In this document: positions 1 to 8,727 of the stretch, piece by piece
How the letters are laid out: each line of letters opens with the position of its first letter
How positions within the stretch are numbered: position 1 is the stretch's first letter
Origin: JAJPHW01 sp963799065
GTDB lineage: Bacteria > Acidobacteriota > Terriglobia > Terriglobales > Acidobacteriaceae
NCBI GenBank assembly: GCA_963799065.1
Contig: CAWCVJ010000001.1
Location: 868,001 to 932,000 of the forward strand
Length of the DNA: 64,000 nt
Direction of reading: 5' to 3'
The notes under the pieces: generated by a model
Seen by the model: only the letters and a program-made list of their open reading frames with translations
What the model was told of the DNA's origin: nothing
The model's database searches: none
Translations under genes and position numbers: made by a program

Positions 1-368
1 TGATGCACATTGTTTCGTCGCTCGAAGGCAGGCTGCGCGAGGGCCTCGATGCGCTGGATGCGTTTGCCGCGTGCTTTCCGGCGGGTACCTTAACGGGCGC
101 GCCGAAGGTGCGGGCCATGCAAATCATCGAAGAGCTCGAGCCTACGCGACGAGGCATCTATGGGGGGTCGGTTTTGTACGCGGACTTCGCGGGCAATCTG
201 GATTCGTGTATCGCAATTCGAACTTTGCTCATGCAAGGCGATCATGCGTACTTGCAAGCGGGGGCCGGAATTGTGGCGGATTCGAATCCTGAGAGTGAGT
301 TTCAGGAGTGCATGAATAAAGCAAAAGCTGTGCTGCGGGCGGTGGAAGCGGCGCGGTCGCGGGGCTAG
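1..368 (+). CDS. trpE: Anthranilate synthase component I, C-terminal end (partial)
   Basis: This is the last ~121 residues of the chorismate-using subunit of anthranilate synthase, first step of tryptophan synthesis. The start lies left of the window; the frame is open to the edge. Visible family motifs are MHIVS near the beginning, the FPAGTLTGAPK segment, the GGSVLYADFAGNLDSCIAIRT stretch reduced here to its core (Y-x-D-x-x-G-x-x-D-x-x-I-x-I-R-T), and the QAGAGIVADS motif that lines the active site in chorismate-binding enzymes. The gene converges on trpG with five bases between the stop codons, which is not the usual trpE-trpG tandem order. Pabb/aminodeoxychorismate synthase is a possible alternative given the partial view. 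Confidence 0.9.
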   Translation, partial: MHIVSSLEGRLREGLDALDAFAACFPAGTLTGAPKVRAMQIIEELEPTRRGIYGGSVLYADFAGNLDSCIAIRTLLMQGDHAYLQAGAGIVADSNPESEFQECMNKAKAVLRAVEAARSRG

Positions 369-373
369 TAATC

Positions 374-949
374 TCAGCTCTTCAGAAAGTTTGCAATCAG
401 TTTCTTGCCTTCGCTGGTGAGTACGCTTTCCGGATGGAACTGTACTCCTTCAACCGGAAACTGGCGGTGGCGTAGTCCCATGATGGTGCGGGTTCCGTCG
501 GATTCCGTGGTGAAAGCGCTGACTTCTAATTCTTTCGGCAGAGAATCTTCTTCGACGATCAGCGAGTGGTAGCGGGTTGCCGTGAGCGGCATGGGCAATC
601 CTTGAAAGATGGTGCGATTGTCGTGGAGTACTTTGCTGGTTTTGCCATGCATGAGCTTGTTGGCGCGGATGACATTGCCGCCGAAGGCCTCGCCGATGGC
701 TTGATGTCCCAGGCAGACACCTAGAAGCGGCACTTTTCCGGCGAAGTGGCGAATCAACGGAACGCTTATCCCCGCTTCGCTTGGAGTGCATGGCCCCGGC
801 GAAATCAGAATATGTTTGGGACGCATCTTTTCTATCTCTGCTGCCGTCACCTGATCGTTACGGCGCACAACCACTTCGGCGCCCAGTTCTCCCAGATATT
901 GCACGAGGTTGTAGGTGAACGAGTCGTAGTTGTCCAGCACAAAAACCAT
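374..949 (-). CDS. trpG: Anthranilate synthase component II (glutamine amidotransferase)
   Basis: A 191-residue class I glutamine amidotransferase that supplies ammonia to TrpE (or to PabB). The start MVFVLDNYDSF is the typical beginning of the family, so the longer upstream open frame is ignored. The nucleophile motif GVCLGHQ, the HGKTS segment characteristic of anthranilate synthase/PabA proteins, and the C-terminal VQFHPES holding the catalytic His-Glu pair are all intact. It lies tail to tail with trpE, so the two subunits must be transcribed from separate promoters. It is divergent from the PilZ gene, with 55 bp between starts. Confidence 0.95.
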   Translation of the reverse strand: MVFVLDNYDSFTYNLVQYLGELGAEVVVRRNDQVTAAEIEKMRPKHILISPGPCTPSEAGISVPLIRHFAGKVPLLGVCLGHQAIGEAFGGNVIRANKLMHGKTSKVLHDNRTIFQGLPMPLTATRYHSLIVEEDSLPKELEVSAFTTESDGTRTIMGLRHRQFPVEGVQFHPESVLTSEGKKLIANFLKS

Positions 950-1004
950 AGAAGTATCTTGACACACCGCGCTCAAACCGCCATGCTTAGGTCTCAAACG
1001 ACCT

Positions 1005-1334
1005 ATGGATGAAGCCTCGGAAGAGAAGCGGTCCACACGACGATTTCCGCTGAAACTGCCCGTCTCGGTGAGCAGCGAGGAGGGTGCGACGAAGCCTCTG
1101 ACTGCGCATACCCGCGACGTGAGCGCACGCGGCGTTTGCTTTTTCGCCGATGCTGCGATTGCCAGCGGGTCCGGCGTCGAATTCACGCTTACGCTGCCCC
1201 CCGAAATCACCCTCACCGAGAGTATTCGGGTGCGCTGCAAAGGCAAAGTATTGCGCGTCGAAGACACCGGTGCAGACGGGAAAAGGGCGATTGCCGCGGT
1301 GATTGAGGATTACGAATTCCTCGCAGGATACTAG
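1005..1334 (+). CDS. PilZ domain protein
   Basis: A 109-residue protein made of a single PilZ domain, a cyclic-di-GMP-binding fold. Both parts of the ligand motif are present: R9-x-x-x-R13 near the N-terminus and D-x-S-x-x-G (DVSARG) about 25 residues later. No other domain is attached, so it probably acts as a diffusible c-di-GMP adaptor. It is followed 15 bp downstream by a secreted protein gene on the same strand. A similar protein at 51719-52123 lacks the arginine motif. Confidence 0.8.
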   Translation: MDEASEEKRSTRRFPLKLPVSVSSEEGATKPLTAHTRDVSARGVCFFADAAIASGSGVEFTLTLPPEITLTESIRVRCKGKVLRVEDTGADGKRAIAAVIEDYEFLAGY

Positions 1335-1349
1335 TCGCTGGCATCTTCC

Positions 1350-2198
1350 ATGAAGTCGCTCTCGCTCGCCCTCGTTTTATTCTCTCTGTCGCTGCCAATC
1401 ATTGTGGCGCAGACGCCGGAGGCCACTGTTTCGTCCGCTCCGCTGCAAATTCACTTCTCGGGAGCGAACCTGGCCTCAGGTTCGGCGGTGACGGCCGGAT
1501 CGGATACAGAGTTGGTCGATATCGCGCCCGAGGGGCAAGTACGAGTGTGCGCGGGTAGCACGGTCTCGTTTACTTATCCGCAGACGCGCCGCGAAGTGAT
1601 GCTGTCTTTGAGTTCGGGAAGTTTGGAAGCCGACCTCAAGTTGCAGAGTTCGTCGAACTCGATTCTTACTCCGGACTTTCGGATTTTACTCGCCGGGCCG
1701 GGTGAGTTTCACTTTGCCACGGCCGTGGATGCGCGCGGGAATACTTGCGTCCGTACGTTGCCGGGAAATACTGCGGCGCTGATGGTGAGTGAAATGTTGG
1801 GCACGGGCGTCTACCAGATCAAACCCTCGGAGCAAGTGGAATTTCGCGGTGGGCGTCTCGATGCGGCGAACGCGAATCCGCCGCCCGATTGTGGATGCCC
1901 TGCGCCGTTGCCTCCCATCACTCATGCTCAGCCGGAGAGTGCGCCGTTGCCACCTTCCAAGCCCGACGACGTTCACGTTCAGGTGGATGCTTCGTTTGCG
2001 TTCAATGGCAATGCGTCGCCGCCGGTTGCGGATGCGCCAGTGCGAGAGGTTAGAGTGCTTTCGGTCAGGTCGTGGCAGCGGAGCGACTACCTACCAGCAG
2101 AGCAGGCCGTTCCGCCTGTAGTGACGCCCCCGCGGCCCACGGGACTGGCCAAGGTCGGCAGTAAGATCAAGCACTTCTTCGCCGCGCTGTTCCGGTAA
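1350..2198 (+). CDS. Secreted protein with FecR-like beta domain, function unknown
   Basis: A 282-residue protein with a cleavable signal peptide (residues 1-20, ending VAQ). The middle (about 70-175) reads like the beta-strand repeats of FecR-type domains, with phrases such as GPGEFHF and EQVEFRGG; this assignment is tentative. A proline-rich tail with DCGCP precedes a basic C-terminus rich in Lys, His and Phe. It is likely periplasmic or envelope-associated. It lies 15 bp after the PilZ gene and may be cotranscribed with it. Confidence 0.65.
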   Translation: MKSLSLALVLFSLSLPIIVAQTPEATVSSAPLQIHFSGANLASGSAVTAGSDTELVDIAPEGQVRVCAGSTVSFTYPQTRREVMLSLSSGSLEADLKLQSSSNSILTPDFRILLAGPGEFHFATAVDARGNTCVRTLPGNTAALMVSEMLGTGVYQIKPSEQVEFRGGRLDAANANPPPDCGCPAPLPPITHAQPESAPLPPSKPDDVHVQVDASFAFNGNASPPVADAPVREVRVLSVRSWQRSDYLPAEQAVPPVVTPPRPTGLAKVGSKIKHFFAALFR

Positions 2199-2250
2199 GG
2201 CCATAAAGCGCGATCATACGGAAGGCTCAACCTGATATGAAAACTCATGG

Positions 2251-4149
2251 CTAGTGTGCTGGAGCTGAGGCTGGCGCGGGCGTTGGAGGGGCGGGAATAG
2301 GAACGCGGATTTCGATTTCGGCAACGTTCCCCGTGAGGGTGAGGTTGCCGGAGTTCGATGTCGCATTCGTGGCGCTGGCGGAGGGAGCGACGTTCTTCGA
2401 AGCGGGGGTTTTGTAGTAGACGATAGCGCGCATGCCCTGCATGTGCTGGCAGAGGGAGTAGTGGTCGCGGCCGTACCAGAGCGTGTCCGAGAATCCGCTG
2501 GAGAATCCGCCGTCGGAGCCAAAGCGCACGGGCTGGCCGCTGTGGTCGAGAACCAGACCGAAGCTGACGCCTTTTTCCTTGTTGGCGCAAGTGATGGAGC
2601 GGATCGTGCCTTCCGCGGCCTGAGTATTCGCAGGGATCTCTTCCCCGACACTTTCACCCTTCGGGCGTTGGGCGGCGGGGAGCGAATCCCAGACTTCGAC
2701 CGCTTCATTGTGGTCCGGGCCATGCCAACGGGCGGCGACGAAGCTGGCGATATCGGCGGCGTCGGCGTAGTTGCCGAGCGCGGCTTGCGTACTGGCGAAG
2801 AGAATATAGTAACCGGCGCGCGAGGGAGCGAGTTGGGCAGCCTTTTGCGCCATGAGTTGTGCGTTCTTGATGTTGCCGACCCGCAGGTGGTGGAGAGCGA
2901 GTTGGACGTAGGCGGCAGCGAAGTTGGGTTTTAGCGCAACGACGCCGAGCAGACCGGAGTATAGGGCGTCCTCGTCGTGGATTCCGTCGGAGTACTCGAG
3001 CATCGTTTTGTAGTACAGCGAGAGGTAGAGTTTGGGGTCGATTTCGAAGGCTTGGGAGAATTGTTTGAGGGCGGCATCGTCGTTGCCGTCGTCGAATTCG
3101 AGGAAGCCCATGTTTTCGTGGGCGAGGGGAAGTTTGGGGTCGTCCTTGAGGGCTTGGTCGAGGAGCGGACGGGCGGCTTTGAGATTGCGGGTCCAGATGT
3201 GGTAGCCGGCGATTTCGGCGGAGGTCTCGGCGGGCGATAGTTCGCGCGTCACGAACTGAGAATCGTCGACGCGGGGAAGATCTTTGATGACGGAGTTGCG
3301 CAAGGTTGGAGCCGACAGGTAAAAGCGCAATCCATCATAAAACTTTTTTTGTTCTCCAAAGACCTGGGCGAAAGCCTTTTCCTGGGGCGTGCCTTCATCG
3401 AGAAGGCTGTAAAACTCGCCAAGCTTCTTGCCGTTCTGCATGCCATCGCCGAACTCCATATAGTGGACCATGGCCCAGGACTCGGCATAGAACATAGGAG
3501 CCAGGTTTTGGTCGTGGTAATAAGGCGAGCGTTGGTCGACCTTCAGCATCACGTCAATGGGGATGAGGGACTGACGTTGGAGTTCGCGCAGGCGTACCGA
3601 GGGGAATCCCACTTCTACCCTTTCGCCTTCGAACAGCGTGCTACCGAAAAATTCGGCGAGGCCTTCATCCATCCAAACGGGCAGCCAGCGTGTATTCATG
3701 TGAAGGATGCTGTGCACGTACTCGTGATAGATAACGTTAAAACTATTCTGTCTGCCGTTTACGAAGCCAGCTTCGGCTCGGCTCAACCGAACAACGGCAA
3801 ATTGTTTCTCCCATCCTTCGTTGTAGAGGCCGACCAGCGTGTTGATTCCCTCGCGGTCTTGAAATGCAGGGTCCAGTGCGGCGGCGCTGTCCTGGTCTTT
3901 GGCGACGAAGATGGTCAGCGGAGCGCCATTATCCAGGCGGAAGCCGCGCATGTTGTACTCAAAGACATTATGCATTTGCTCAAACTCTTTGGCGACATGG
4001 CGGCCGTCGCGTTCGCTCCCGTCTGTGAGGACGCGAAAATGAGCCGAGCGGATTTCGAGCCAGGGCTTGTCGGCCGAGTGTGCAGAGGCAGAGATCAGGC
4101 AACTGATCGACAAGACGACGAAGGATCGCAGGAAAGAGTTGGGATTCAT
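2251..4149 (-). CDS. Secreted zinc metalloprotease-like protein with TPR repeats (DUF1570/peptidase MA type)
   Basis: A 632-residue exported protein (signal peptide 1-25, ending ASA-HSA). The start was taken at MNPNSFLRSF; an in-frame ATG 39 bases upstream would bury the signal peptide. It has a gluzincin-type HExxH motif (H142-E-Y-V-H146), followed by DEGLAEFF where E162 can be the third zinc ligand. Residues about 300-470 form TPR-like helical repeats. The last third is low in known motifs and ends in a Pro/Ala-rich tail. Proteolysis in the periplasm is inferred from the motif only. Confidence 0.75.
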   Translation of the reverse strand: MNPNSFLRSFVVLSISCLISASAHSADKPWLEIRSAHFRVLTDGSERDGRHVAKEFEQMHNVFEYNMRGFRLDNGAPLTIFVAKDQDSAAALDPAFQDREGINTLVGLYNEGWEKQFAVVRLSRAEAGFVNGRQNSFNVIYHEYVHSILHMNTRWLPVWMDEGLAEFFGSTLFEGERVEVGFPSVRLRELQRQSLIPIDVMLKVDQRSPYYHDQNLAPMFYAESWAMVHYMEFGDGMQNGKKLGEFYSLLDEGTPQEKAFAQVFGEQKKFYDGLRFYLSAPTLRNSVIKDLPRVDDSQFVTRELSPAETSAEIAGYHIWTRNLKAARPLLDQALKDDPKLPLAHENMGFLEFDDGNDDAALKQFSQAFEIDPKLYLSLYYKTMLEYSDGIHDEDALYSGLLGVVALKPNFAAAYVQLALHHLRVGNIKNAQLMAQKAAQLAPSRAGYYILFASTQAALGNYADAADIASFVAARWHGPDHNEAVEVWDSLPAAQRPKGESVGEEIPANTQAAEGTIRSITCANKEKGVSFGLVLDHSGQPVRFGSDGGFSSGFSDTLWYGRDHYSLCQHMQGMRAIVYYKTPASKNVAPSASATNATSNSGNLTLTGNVAEIEIRVPIPAPPTPAPASAPAH

Positions 4150-4245
4150 AAAGCGCCTATAGTGCAGGACTGGAATAAGCCGTGTCAACGAAAAACGGGG
4201 CCGCTAACCGAGCAACGCCCCTACCACTTCAAGCGAGGATTCGAT

Positions 4246-4674
4246 TCAGGACTTCGCTTTTTTCTTAGGTGTTGATTTGCCAGCCGTGTTGAGAGCCACC
4301 GCTTCGCGAACCAGCGCTTTGAAGGCCGACGCGTCTACTTGTTCTCCTTCGTGGATGTCGATGGCGCGGCGTACGTTTCCGTCGAGGCTGGAGTTGAAGA
4401 GGTGGGCTGGATCTTTCAGCGATGCGCCCTTGGCGAAGGTCAGCTTTACGACACTCTTGTAGGTCTCGCCTGTGCAAAGAATGCCGTCATGTGACCACAC
4501 GGGAGTTCCAGGCGATTTTGGCTTGACCCATTTGCGCTCCTCGACGACGTCGGGATCGGCTTGCTTGATAAGCTTGCGCATGCGGCTGAGGGTTTCGCCG
4601 CGCCAGTCGCCGAGCGAGGCGATCTTCTCGTCGATGAAAGCGGAGCCGGATTCTGTCGGGATGGACTTTTTCAT
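4246..4674 (-). CDS. DUF1801 domain protein
   Basis: A 142-residue cytoplasmic protein of the DUF1801 (YdhG-like) fold. Recognisable phrases are the ADPDVVEERKW segment, the TPVWSHDGILC strand and FAKGASLKDPAHLFN. The protein ends in a run of lysines (TPKKKAKS). The start MKKSIPTES fits the family; the longer frame upstream runs into the next gene. The biochemical role of this family is not established, and nothing nearby suggests one. Confidence 0.8.
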   Translation of the reverse strand: MKKSIPTESGSAFIDEKIASLGDWRGETLSRMRKLIKQADPDVVEERKWVKPKSPGTPVWSHDGILCTGETYKSVVKLTFAKGASLKDPAHLFNSSLDGNVRRAIDIHEGEQVDASAFKALVREAVALNTAGKSTPKKKAKS

Positions 4675-4718
4675 GTCGTCTAATCTAGCTGCGTTCCGCA
4701 TAAAGCTGCAACCGCTTC

Positions 4719-5075
4719 TTAGCGACGATGAAATGCGGTGAAGTAAATCAGGAGCGCGATCAGAGTGACTGCGCCGAGCAGAACGATCCCGAAGATAATT
4801 GTCAGAGGCCAGAAGACCCAGGCCCACGAATTTCTTGCCTTGATCTGTTGGATGGCATTGCGCAATGAGAAAGCCGTGGCAATTCCGCCCAGCGGAGTGA
4901 GCATGAAGGCGGGCATAAACGCGTCAAGATCAGGCCCTTTGCATCCATGGCCGAGACAGAAGATAGCAGGCAGCAGAATCGATAAGAAGAATACGATGGC
5001 GATGAAATATGCAACTCCGAGACCCACTCTGCGTAGCATCGACCTATCCTCGATGTCTTTTTGCTTTCCCGCCAC
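4719..5075 (-). CDS. Small membrane protein, function unknown
   Basis: A 118-residue protein with about three hydrophobic segments (roughly residues 18-40, 53-70 and 82-112) and charged ends. An alternative start at residue 13 (MLRRVGLG, 5039) would place the first segment closer to the N-terminus. I do not recognise the family. It lies upstream of the DUF1801 gene on the same strand. Confidence 0.55.
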   Translation of the reverse strand: MAGKQKDIEDRSMLRRVGLGVAYFIAIVFFLSILLPAIFCLGHGCKGPDLDAFMPAFMLTPLGGIATAFSLRNAIQQIKARNSWAWVFWPLTIIFGIVLLGAVTLIALLIYFTAFHRR

Positions 5076-5151
5076 GTTACCACAGAAGCTTTAACGCTTT
5101 GACCAGGCGGGAAACTAGCCTCTGCCCGCCGCTTCATGATGACGAGGTTGA

Positions 5152-8148
5152 CTAAGGGATCTTGGCGTATTCCGCTTTGGCCTGTTTGAGGAGTGGGATA
5201 TCGGCGTCGGCGTTTTTCCAGGTGGCGAAGAAATCCTGATACGCGGTGCGTGCTTTTGAGGAATTTCCTTGCAGGGCGTAGGCTCGCGCGACGCCGAGGC
5301 CGGCGAGGGAATACAGCGGGCTCAGGGGACTGATTCCGCGGTGATCGACGATTTTTTTATATTCGGCCAACGCTTTGGTCCCGTCGCGCAAGTCGAGGTA
5401 GGCCTCACCGCGCAGATAAATCGGCCAAAAGTCGGCGTTTGCCGTGGGACCGGATCCCAATTCGTAAGGTCGTGCGCTTTCCAATGACTCTACGGCCTTG
5501 GCTGGTTGTTTCCGTTGAAGTTCGATGAGTGCCTCGGCGATAGGGAGCGTGGTTTTGTTCAACAGAGTGTCGTTAGGGTATTGCTTCGGCAGCCCGGCGA
5601 TCAACTGCTGGGCGCGCTGGATGTCGCCAAGACGCGCAAAGGTGGCGGCGGCTTGAGTCTTGATATCTTTATTATTTCCGGCTTCGGCCAAAGCGGAGGA
5701 GGTCTGACGACGAGCTTCTTCCGCAAAGCCATACTCTGCCTCGATAGCGGCGTTGGCTACGCGCATGCCTGCGGCAAACTCGGTCATCTGTTGCTGTTCG
5801 GCTAATTGCGCAGCGCGGCCACCCGCCTCGCGGGCGGCTCGAACCCGGCCCACGAAATATTTGGTGAGGGATTCGAAGGATAATAAGAACGACTTAACGG
5901 CGGGATTCTCAGAGTCGTCGATTTCGCGCTGCATGGCGGAGGAATCGTTGCGTACGAAGTCGAGTTGATAGCTGATAAAGCGAAGCGGAGCGGAATCGGT
6001 CTTCGATTGCTTAGCCTGATCGATGACGGCTTGCGCCTCGTCGTATCGACCCAGAGCCAGAAACGAGGCGGCCAGATTCACGTAGGCGACCTTGTCTTTG
6101 GCGTCGATCCGCATGGCGAGTTGTGCGTTGGCAAGGGCCGGCTCGGGCTGGCCAATCGCGCCATAAAGCATCACTAGATTGGCACAGGGAACGCCATCGC
6201 GAGGATAGGCTTGCTTCCACTGCTCGTAAACCTCAGCGGCTTTGGGAAGGTCTCCGACCGCGGTATCGTAATAATGGGCGGAGATGTAGAACTTTTCGCG
6301 TTCGCTGGCCCGATCCCGGCGATCAAAGGCTTTTTGCAGCTGATCGGTGGCGCGAGTCTCGGAACCCAGGTTTAAGTAATCGACGCCCAGCGTGGCGTAC
6401 GCCATGGCGAAATTGGGGTCGAGTTCAATGGCATGTTCGAGATAAGGGATGGCCTTGTCATCACGCAGGGCGGCATGTTCGGCGTGTCCCAGGCTATACG
6501 CTTGCAGGGCTTCGAGCGATGACGTGGTGGCTTGTTCGAGCGGAGTGGTGAATTTGTGCACCGATCCAATGGATTCGCCGAGCTTGCCCCGCAGGCTTGA
6601 CGCTGCCTGATCGAGCGACTTGAGAACGTGTTCTTTGCTGTCGGCCTCGATCTCTTCGCGGGCGAGTACATCGCGACTTTGTGCGTTCAGCGCGGTCAGA
6701 GTGATGGCATAGTGACTGCCTAAGCTCGCGATGGAGCCGGTGAGCATGGCTTTGGCGCCTTCGCGCAGGCAGATTTCGCGGGCGACATCGTTGGTGATGC
6801 GGTCGTCGGGAAGGCGTCCCATGAAGCCGAGAGCTTCGCGAATGCGGGACTCGGGAAGCAGGTTGAGGTAAGGCGACTGGTCGAGTTGTACGGCCAGAGC
6901 CTGCTTGAGAGTTCCGTCGAATACAGGATCGCCGGTGGTGTTGACGAAGTCGGCGACGACGACCGTGTCTTTTTCGGTGAGCGCATGGGTTTGGCGAGAG
7001 TGTAAAAAGAAGCCTCCGACGGCGAGTGCGGCTATGAGGACAGCAGCCGACAGGGCAGGAATAGTCAATGATTTCTTTTGCGTCGGGTGAGTGGAGTCGG
7101 TGCCAGGGGCGACTGCGCTAGGCGGGAAACTGGCGATTGCGCTGCCATCCGAGCCAGATGTAGCTGTCGAAACTGTTGACGACAGCGGCTTCGAATCCGG
7201 TTCATGGTTTGCGGGGAATGAGCCTGAAATGGCGGCCACATTGCGTCCCGTCTCAGTGTCGCGCTTAAGACGTTGCAGGTCTGCCCGTATGTCCGCGGCG
7301 TGCTGGTAACGCAGGTTGCGATCTTTTTCCAGAGCCTTGTTGAGAATGTCTTCGAGTTTGGGCGGGAGGTCGGGATTCAAGCGAACGGGAGAAACGGGTG
7401 CGCGATCGAGAATGGCCTGAAAGATGACCGCGGAGGTGCCTCCGCGAAAGGGCAGCATGCCCGTGGACATTTCGTAGAGGACAGCGCCGAAGGAAAAAAG
7501 GTCGGTTCGAGCGTCGAGTTCTTTGCCCCTGGCCTGTTCGGGAGACATGTAGGCTACAGTGCCGAGGGCGGAGCCCGGGCTGGTGAGATGATCCTCGGCG
7601 ATTGTGGCGGCCACTGTTTCTCGCGAGGCTTCGATGCGATGGACCGCTGGATCCGTAATCACTTTCGCCAATCCGAAGTCGAGAATCTTGGCGTGACCGC
7701 GCTTGGTGACAAAAATATTCGCAGGCTTGATGTCGCGATGGACGATGCCCTGTGTGTGGGCGGCGTCGAGCGCGTCGGCGATCTCGACGCCGAGCGAAAG
7801 CAGGCTGTCGAGCTCCATAGGGCGGTTGCCGATGAAGTGCTTCAGCGTGGCGCCGTCGAGATACTCCATGACGATGTAGGCCTGACCATCCTGCTCGCCA
7901 ATGTCGTAAATGGTGCAGATGTTGGGATGATTCAGTGCCGAAGCCGCTTTGGCTTCGCGGCGGAAGCGCTCGAGCGCCTGGCGATCGTGAGCGACGTCTT
8001 CGGGAAGAAATTTGAGAGCGACGAAGCGCTCAAGACGGGTGTCTTCGGCTTTGTAGACGACTCCCATGCCGCCGCCCCCTAACTTTTCGACGATGCGGTA
8101 GTGAGAGACGGTTTGGCCGATCATCGGGGACTTTGGTGGTGGATTCAT
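5152..8148 (-). CDS. Membrane-anchored Ser/Thr protein kinase with TPR sensor region
   Basis: A 998-residue Hanks-type kinase. The kinase domain (about 17-292) has the glycine loop GGGGMG, the ATP-binding K46 (VALKF), HRDIKPAN with catalytic D139, DFG at 157-159 and the MSPEQ form of the APE segment; it appears active. A Ser/Pro-rich linker leads to one transmembrane helix (about 361-382). The C-terminal ~600 residues are TPR repeats and would be periplasmic. Start taken at MNPPPKS; an ATG 27 bases upstream is possible. This kinase-TM-TPR layout is very common in Acidobacteriota. No cognate substrate is obvious nearby. Confidence 0.9.
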   Translation of the reverse strand: MNPPPKSPMIGQTVSHYRIVEKLGGGGMGVVYKAEDTRLERFVALKFLPEDVAHDRQALERFRREAKAASALNHPNICTIYDIGEQDGQAYIVMEYLDGATLKHFIGNRPMELDSLLSLGVEIADALDAAHTQGIVHRDIKPANIFVTKRGHAKILDFGLAKVITDPAVHRIEASRETVAATIAEDHLTSPGSALGTVAYMSPEQARGKELDARTDLFSFGAVLYEMSTGMLPFRGGTSAVIFQAILDRAPVSPVRLNPDLPPKLEDILNKALEKDRNLRYQHAADIRADLQRLKRDTETGRNVAAISGSFPANHEPDSKPLSSTVSTATSGSDGSAIASFPPSAVAPGTDSTHPTQKKSLTIPALSAAVLIAALAVGGFFLHSRQTHALTEKDTVVVADFVNTTGDPVFDGTLKQALAVQLDQSPYLNLLPESRIREALGFMGRLPDDRITNDVAREICLREGAKAMLTGSIASLGSHYAITLTALNAQSRDVLAREEIEADSKEHVLKSLDQAASSLRGKLGESIGSVHKFTTPLEQATTSSLEALQAYSLGHAEHAALRDDKAIPYLEHAIELDPNFAMAYATLGVDYLNLGSETRATDQLQKAFDRRDRASEREKFYISAHYYDTAVGDLPKAAEVYEQWKQAYPRDGVPCANLVMLYGAIGQPEPALANAQLAMRIDAKDKVAYVNLAASFLALGRYDEAQAVIDQAKQSKTDSAPLRFISYQLDFVRNDSSAMQREIDDSENPAVKSFLLSFESLTKYFVGRVRAAREAGGRAAQLAEQQQMTEFAAGMRVANAAIEAEYGFAEEARRQTSSALAEAGNNKDIKTQAAATFARLGDIQRAQQLIAGLPKQYPNDTLLNKTTLPIAEALIELQRKQPAKAVESLESARPYELGSGPTANADFWPIYLRGEAYLDLRDGTKALAEYKKIVDHRGISPLSPLYSLAGLGVARAYALQGNSSKARTAYQDFFATWKNADADIPLLKQAKAEYAKIP

Positions 8149-8269
8149 CTTACGAACGGGGGATGTAGGAGTCAACGAAAGGCGCCAAGAGGGAAAATTT
8201 CCGCTAACTAAGAGTGGCCGCTCGGGGCGTTTCCAAACTGCGGGGGGCGCCTTTACGTCCCTCGTAAGA

Positions 8270-8602
8270 ATGAAACGCGATCAGGCGCGCGCGACCTTAC
8301 GAGTTGTTGCCGTCATGGCGACCCTTGGTGTCGTGATCCTCGAGATATTATTTCTTCTGCCGATGATCGCAAACGGTCCCAATTTTCATCGCGGGCTGGG
8401 GTTAAGACTTCGGCGCCTCGAACTGGGCGCGGTGACGGGGGCGGGTTGTGCCGTTGGGGCAACCCTTCTGACAGCGACGGAGCGAGCCTCCCACTTTTTG
8501 CTGCCGGCGGTGGCTGGCAGCATCGTGGCTGCAATTCTACCGCTGGCGCGGTGGTTCGGCGCAGCCAGCGGACATACGGGCCGCGCCGAAGTGTCGAATT
8601 AG
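8270..8602 (+). CDS. Possible small membrane protein
   Basis: A 110-residue open frame with a basic N-terminus, a hydrophobic helix at about 13-33 and further hydrophobic stretches at about 54-66 and 74-93. I do not recognise a family. Support is only the hydrophobic pattern and its position in a gap between the divergent kinase gene and the next gene. Confidence 0.4.
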   Translation: MKRDQARATLRVVAVMATLGVVILEILFLLPMIANGPNFHRGLGLRLRRLELGAVTGAGCAVGATLLTATERASHFLLPAVAGSIVAAILPLARWFGAASGHTGRAEVSN

Positions 8603-8727
8603 CTGAGCGGCTCAACCAACCTCCCGGCGGTTGTCGGATATAGTTATGGTTTCGCCGTCTGGGAGATGGCCGCGCTGATCCTGTCGCCCCGGCCTGCCAG
8701 TTTCGAGCGAATGGTTATTCAAGGCCG

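Noticed and set aside
3349..4275. 308-residue frame opposite the HExxH protein
   Set aside because: It is antisense to a clearly coding gene and overlaps its signal peptide region.
7273..8082. 269-residue frame opposite the Ser/Thr kinase domain
   Set aside because: The opposite strand encodes all kinase motifs; the frame is a by-product of high GC.
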